From positions 5,001-69,000 of the forward strand of contig NC_132979.1 of the NCBI RefSeq assembly GCF_047496725.1: 64,000 bases of DNA. The letters are read 5' to 3'. Below the pieces are notes generated by a model, which did no database searches, was not told the origin of the DNA, and saw nothing but the letters and a program-made list of their open reading frames with translations. The position numbers and the translations under genes were made by a program. Positions 50,985 through 64,000 of this stretch are shown piece after piece. Origin of the DNA: Anoplolepis gracilipes (lineage: Eukaryota > Arthropoda > Insecta > Hymenoptera > Formicidae). Each line of letters starts with the position of its first letter. Within the stretch, counting starts at the first letter, position 1.

Positions 50985-51147
50985 TTGCGATTTAGAAAAC
51001 TATTGAAATGGAAATGTAAAATGGCTTTTGAGAACATGTATTTTAAATCCGAAATACAAAATAGACATTTTACATTTTACATTTCCATTTTAAATGCATT
51101 TACTTCAAATAATGCACACCTTCAACTTTAATAGTTTTCAAAACGCA
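50985..51147. mobile_element. Foldback MITE with TTGCG(A/T)TTT(A/T)GAAAACTATT ends
   Basis: Left arm ttgcgatttagaaaactatt and right arm aatagttttcaaaacgcaa are inverted. Internal gaaatggaaatgtaaaatg and cattttacatttccatttt also pair. It abuts the HARBI-like remnant. Confidence 0.75.
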
Positions 51148-51368
51148 ATGAACGATCCAAATTTTGGAATATTTTTGTATCTTCTTTTGTTAGAAGATGC
51201 AAAGAAGAATTACAACAGGTAATTTTATTTATATTTAATAAATACAAACCCAAAAGTGATAACTTTTATTATTATTTTTCTAGAAATTATATGCGCTTGG
51301 AGAGAAAACTCTTACGAGATTCGCAAAATCCATTTCATTTATCCGAAAAACAATTTATTACATATTAA
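51148..51368 (+). pseudogene. Remnant of a HARBI1/PIF-Harbinger-like nuclease gene
   Basis: Two exon-like pieces, 51148-51218 and 51284-51368, are joined by gt/ttctag borders with matching phase. They read MNDPNFGIFLYLLLLEDAKK and then NYMRLERKLLRDSQNPFHL before a stop at 51366-51368. The RxLRDxxNPFxLxxxxF pattern resembles the N-terminus of HARBI1-like nucleases of Harbinger transposons, by recall of the family rather than a search. The catalytic domain is missing; an AT microsatellite and a long-inverted-repeat element follow. The first ATG overlaps the edge of the preceding foldback element. Confidence 0.42.
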
Positions 51369-51371
51369 TAA

Positions 51372-51375
<4 letters not shown>

Positions 51376-51412
<37 letters not shown>
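51376..51412. repeat. AT microsatellite
   Basis: About 18 AT repeats directly before the long-inverted-repeat element. Confidence 0.92.
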
Positions 51413-51417
<5 letters not shown>

Positions 51418-51431
51418 CATACATATATACA

Positions 51432-52151
51432 GAGTGTCCGGTCGCGACCGCCCCATAGCTCAAGGGCAGATAGAGCAGATCAAACTGAACATAAAAGTTC
51501 TCTTACCATTTTTCTCTACCATTTGCGCAATAATTATTAAACTATTAATAAAAAAAGCTCAGCAAACAATATTACATATATATACAAAATGTCCGGTAAT
51601 AATCGCTCCATCTCTCTAGAGCGGATAGAGTAAGTCAAACTGAACATATTACCCACACAGCACACATATTCAAAAGATGTTCAGAGGACATTCTGAAGAT
51701 ATCTTCTTATGTAAAAATATCTTTGGGATGTACTCTGATTGTTTTTTGAATACGCATGCTGTTTGGGTAAAAGTCCTCTACCATTTTGCGATTTTCGCAA
51801 TAATTATTAAAATATTAATTAAAAACGCTTAGTATATGAGTGAGTGCTACATACAGCGCGCGCTCACACGCTGAGCGTTCTTAATTAATATTTTAATAGT
51901 TATTGCGCAAATCGCAAAATGGTAGAGGACTTTTATGTTCAGTTTGACTTGCTCTATCAGCCCTAGAGAGATGGAGCGATTATTACCGGACACTTTGTAT
52001 ATATGTATATGTAATATCGTTCGCTGAGCGTTTTTAATTAATAATTTAATAATTTTTATTGCGCAAATCGCAAAGTGGTAGAGGACTTTTATGTTCAGTT
52101 TGACCTGCTCTATCTGCCCTTGAGCTATGGGGCGGTCGCGACCGGACACCC
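51432..52151. mobile_element. 720-bp element with ~220-bp inverted repeats, each arm a tandem pair
   Basis: Ends read gagtgtccggtcgcgaccgc and its complement. Each arm contains two related subunits: one with gcccttgagctatgg plus a GTTCAGTTTGAC block, the other with gagagatggagcgattatta plus the same block. Arms match nearly base for base over 200 bases. The loop holds a separate foldback element. Confidence 0.87.
51651..51768. mobile_element. Foldback MITE nested in the larger element
   Basis: acccacacagcacacatattc and gaatacgcatgctgtttgggt are inverted, with agatgttcag / gaagatatctt words between. The acccA...AGCACA ends resemble those at 25.24 kb. Confidence 0.75.
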
Positions 52152-52159
52152 TTTAATAT

Positions 52160-53275
52160 ATATATAATATATTAATTAAAAATAATTTAATAAAAGTTTA
52201 AATTACTCATTGATATTACTCATTGCTTTTATTACTTATTAATTAAATTTTCTTTATTCATGTTAATTTCGTTTATTTTTCAAAAACACACAGAAAATAT
52301 TTTGTTGAAATGTCAATTTCTTAACCTTGCTAGAGCGCAATTGAAGTTAACTGCACTCTCGGATCGATTCAAACCGTTCAGTCGAAAATTTACTTACAGA
52401 GACTACTTACTTAAAATATTGCTTACATAGTATGTACAAAGTTACAGAGAATATCAAATATGTTATGCTTACAGAACTCCGTATCTTCCGTAATTATAGT
52501 CCAATATAAGCTACATAGTTTATAGAGATACAGCGTTACAGAGCATTTTTACAGAATAGACGCATAAATCTATAAATTTTGTCATACTTCTCAGTAATTT
52601 ATTTTTGTATTATTTTGATGTAATTGTCAAATAAAAAATTTAAGAAATTTATTTAAAATATTTTTCAATATTATTTTACATTTTAATATACAAATACATA
52701 GATATTTACATTTTAAATACGGTGATACATAATAGATATAGGATGATTTTCGGTAAACGGAAAAAATCTATCATAGGGATGTAAAAGAACAGGTAAAAAT
52801 AAATGACCTTATAAATTTCTATAAAATTTTTTTCTACAACGCATAATGATGCAATACAGAGCATTTTTCTTAAATAATTTTTATATTACTCTGTAGATTT
52901 CAATAAATTGTAATAATTATTTTTATATATGTAAAAGTCTATTTATGTAAAGGTAAATAATTTTTATAAATTTTTATAAAGGTCTATTTATGTAAATTAT
53001 TTTTAAATAAAGGTCTTTTTGAAATAATGATAGTTTTCTTATTGATACAACGTCGAAAAACTAAGGGATCACTTATAAGTCTTTTAACTTACAAAATTTT
53101 AAAGCCGGCAGGTATCTTTTATTTTTAAATATTGTACATGTATCTAAAAAAGGGTACTCTTGTTTCATTTCGTCATTTCTCATTGTCATCAGAAAATCAT
53201 TTCCGAGAAAAATACAGTTTGATGATAGAAAGTAAATTTTTAGTCAGATAATAGAATAATGATTTTTATGAAAAT
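52160..53275. other. AT-rich intergenic DNA, no gene
   Basis: Short diverged repeats of aaaggtctatttatgtaaa occur at about 52930-53015. No ORF or foldback structure is supported. Confidence 0.5.
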
Positions 53276-53281
53276 ATTATT

Positions 53282-53411
53282 GGCTGCGTTCAGAGAACAC
53301 GAGTGATCAGTGAGTAGTTTGTGCGATTATTGATTTTTACTGTTAGATCCATAAATCTATTATAGAATTACGTTGACGACGTTCTTAACCGTTGTGTTCT
53401 CTGAACGCATC
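53282..53411. mobile_element. MITE with GGCTGCGTTCAGAGAACAC ends
   Basis: Left end ggctgcgttcagagaacac and right end gtgttctctgaacgcatc are inverted. About 130 bases. The ggctgc terminus is shared with the elements at 54.42, 54.65 and 25.93 kb. Confidence 0.8.
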
Positions 53412-54230
53412 TATTGATTTTATATTACGGACAGAGTAGTAAGATAAATCATAAACGCGATTAGTGAAGCACTGTTGCGGGGAAGGGAAAAAGGGTGTTT
53501 TTGACGTCCAAAAAACCTTCAGCTATATTTATATTATTCACTAGTGTTGCTACATCCTATCTGTTAATATTTATAATTAACAATACATCTTGCTTCACTT
53601 CATCGGTGATATTACACATAATGGAATAATAATTTAATAAAAAACATAACAAAATTATTTAATAAATCTTTTAATAAATTATCGAATTGGTATGTATAAC
53701 ACATTTAACAAATAAGTATGGAAAAATAATTTATAAACACATAATTTACTATCCTACGAATAACAGTAGTGTATTGAAAAATTGTCTTTTGTTTACATCA
53801 TCTGCTTGTTTTATAATATAAAAATGGCGTGATTTTTACATATTTTATTATAAAATGCTTTTCATTAAATCTATTCTATTTATTATTAAATTTATTTTAT
53901 ATGTTAACAAATTTTGATTATTATTTGAATGCGTTAACAGTAAAATTAGTAAAAATTTAACTAATTAAAATTTGTAAAAATAAAAAAAAATTACCGCGAC
54001 GACAAAGGCTTTTGATATTATTGATACTGTGATATTATTGGTATTAGCATCTTGCATCTCAAAATCAACATGGTGGCGCGAAAGTCTCTCTCTGATACTG
54101 ACACAGGTATTCCCATTTTAACGCTTCCGCAAAGTGACTAATTAATCTCTATAAATGTAATATAGTTAAAGAAAATGTGTTAGATGTAAAATGAGTAAAA
54201 ATAACGTTATTTTATCATGATTATTGAAAT
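53412..54230. other. AT-rich intergenic DNA, no gene
   Basis: No ORF, splice chain or repeat structure could be supported. Confidence 0.5.
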
Positions 54231-54423
54231 GCCTTATATGGACATATGATCCGTAGGATAGGGTCTCTACCTCTTTCTCTCTAGAAAGCGCAAATAAAAA
54301 GAGAGGAATTAAAACAGAACATCATTGTCATGATTGGTTACTTATCAAGACCGAGTTTATTTTTGCCTACGCTGAAATTGCTAGAATTGCGTCATTGTAT
54401 ATAGGTATAAGGTTCTTTTTTGA

Positions 54424-54498
54424 TAGCTGCATTTAGTTCAGAAAGTATTTTTTCTCTTTCCAATATGGAAAAAAAAGATTCTCTGAACTAGTGCAGCC
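54424..54498. mobile_element. Short foldback with GGCTGCA ends
   Basis: agctgcatttagttcagaaa and ttctctgaactagtgcagcc are inverted, with a tttttt/aaaaaa stem. About 75 bases. Confidence 0.7.
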
Positions 54499-54652
54499 AA
54501 GTCATAGACATAACCAGTTCAGCAATAAAGAACAGACTTATATCATACAGCATATGTAGTAACGCAACTCTCTATCGGCACCTTTGATGTTAACATGGAC
54601 AAAAATAAACCGCACATGCGCGGATAATTTAGGATACGACCTAACCTAACCA

Positions 54653-54757
54653 AGACTGCGTTCGGATATTCACCGTCAGTACTGAAAATCTATATAATAA
54701 TGTACGTGACGTAAATTATAGATTTTCAGTACTGGCAGTGAATATCGAAACGCAGCC
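54653..54757. mobile_element. MITE with GGCTGCGTTTCGATATTCACTG ends
   Basis: gactgcgttcggatattcac and gtgaatatcgaaacgcagcc are inverted. Pairing continues through cagtactgaaaatctata, leaving a loop of about 25 bases. Same family as 25932-26158. Confidence 0.88.
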
Positions 54758-55520
54758 AAATTATGGCAGTGTCTTCTGTCTCACTCTACCGTCCTAACAC
54801 TGAATTACTTTGTCATATTGGCAATCCCATGGTGGATGCTCTGCAGACGATCCTACTGATTACGAATATCATGATTTTATTATGATTCTTTTTGCATTTT
54901 GGCCCTAATGTTTTTGCGAAACGGTACTTAATTCATAGTCGGCCGACAGGAGTTTCCACAGTGTCTCCAACCTCCAGTCGATCCTTAATAATGAAGTAAT
55001 AGGAATAGTACGTGCGTATGTATAAGCTCAGGTTATGCATATACTTTTGTAAAATATGTACATAAATGGCCATTTAAATGTCTTATGTGGACATATCCGT
55101 AAGATTGAGAAAGGGTAAAAATAGAGAATGAAACTAAGGTAGGAGATCACTTTGTTGTGTGATTGGTTATTATTATTATCTATCAAGTTCGCGCATATGC
55201 AGTTCATTTTTATCCACGCTAAAATTCGCAGAGTTGCACTACTGTATATACTGTGCCTTTACTGTGCTCATGGCTAACTGCACTTGTCCCGTGAATAGTG
55301 CAATTGAACGTTTATTGAAAATCTTATTTTGACCCTTTTTTTTTTCCAAAAAAATCTGCTCTGTACGTCAATGAAGATGCTGATTACGAATATCATAATT
55401 ATAATGCGATAATTTTCTCTGCTATTTGGCCGTAATATGAAAATTGTGGATCTGTAGTTCACGATCGGCTACCAGAGGTCTCCATTGTCTCTATCCTGCC
55501 CATTCACAAATGTTCGCACT

Positions 55521-55840
55521 CGTGAAAACTCGATACTGTCCAAAACCGTCTGCCCTACATTTGTGTATGTAGATGTAGCAATGTTATGTGTCACAGAATG
55601 GAGGGTGGGGGTCCCACGTCCTACGAACTGACAGTGCTGTTGCTCACGCGTCATAAGAGTTGCAAACACACTGCCGCATAGTACAGACTGTATTTCGGAG
55701 CAGCTCGCGCCGGATATTAAACGAGTGACATTTCGCCTTTCGCCTCTACTTCTATCAGTCTTTCACTGTCTGTTCGTCTTTCTACATTCACTGTAGGCTC
55801 GTGTTCTCACATACGTGGCAGATAAAATAATTTCGATAAT
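55521..55840 (+). promoter_or_regulatory. Probable promoter and 5' leader of the GFAT gene
   Basis: This segment is richer in GC than its surroundings and lies directly before the 7-base first coding exon. No TATA box was seen. tcagt words at about 55756 and tcactg at 55788 could act as initiators. The start site cannot be fixed from sequence alone. Confidence 0.4.

Positions 55841-64000
<8,160 letters not shown>

Larger units (their letters stand above)
54233..55520. repeat. Local direct duplication, copy A 54233-54985 and copy B about 55075-55520
   Basis: Ordered matching words occur in both copies: ggacatat(ga)tccgta (54240, 55087), tgattggtta (54330, 55161), ctacgctgaaatt versus ccacgctaaaatt, and ctgattacgaatatcat (54855, 55380). 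Copy A is longer by about 320 bases, partly through two foldback insertions. Neither copy has a credible ORF. Confidence 0.65.

Noticed and set aside
55469..55669. Minus-strand ORF of 66 codons upstream of GFAT
   Set aside because: No domain, no signal peptide and no splice continuation; it overlaps the duplicated block and probable GFAT leader.

Overview
The window looks like nuclear DNA of an insect, most likely a hymenopteran such as an ant. It is AT-rich, its genes are split by GT-AG introns, it is full of long dinucleotide microsatellites and short foldback (MITE-type) elements, and its proteins are insect-like. The ant assignment is inference from overall texture, not from a diagnostic marker. 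No prokaryotic features, tRNA, rRNA or CRISPR array were seen.

Layout. 1-2.6 kb is satellite DNA: a short GC-rich minisatellite, a strictly 122-bp tandem array, a 147-bp tandem array and a diverged ~165-bp repeat that reappears at 38.6-40 kb. A hAT-like nonautonomous element (3.0-4.15 kb) and a degenerate mariner (7.17-7.6 kb) follow. 9.0-13.0 kb holds a complete 12-exon gene for a membrane-anchored M2-family (angiotensin-converting-enzyme-like) protein that has lost its zinc-binding HEXXH. 13-21.6 kb is mostly repeats, with weak promoter or exon candidates at 14.9 and 19.6 kb. At 21.7 kb an intronless ORF encodes a small, basic, cysteine-rich secreted peptide. 23.7-26.2 kb is a cluster of foldback elements. 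26.56-33.78 kb is a 12-exon RUSC1/RUSC2-like gene (RUN plus SH3 domains). 34-41.9 kb is microsatellites, satellite and foldback elements, with a possible minus-strand first exon at 38.3 kb.

41.9-49.7 kb is the most distinctive part: two intact, tandem, same-strand paralogues encoding secreted proteins with six cysteines at identical spacing and a shared TATA-type core promoter, followed by a decayed third copy. 50-55.5 kb is a graveyard of foldback elements with a remnant of a HARBI1-like nuclease gene and a local duplication. From 55.84 kb to the end runs the 5' part of a glutamine:fructose-6-phosphate aminotransferase gene, whose first coding exon is only 7 bases (ATG TGT G) and lies 4.7 kb upstream of exon 2.

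The genes do not form a pathway. The aminotransferase feeds hexosamine and chitin synthesis, the RUN/SH3 protein is probably a trafficking or signalling adaptor, the ACE-like protein is probably a non-enzymatic surface protein, and the tandem six-cysteine proteins are secreted products of unknown role. Exon boundaries were placed by hand from splice consensus, phase and family similarity; transcript data would settle them.
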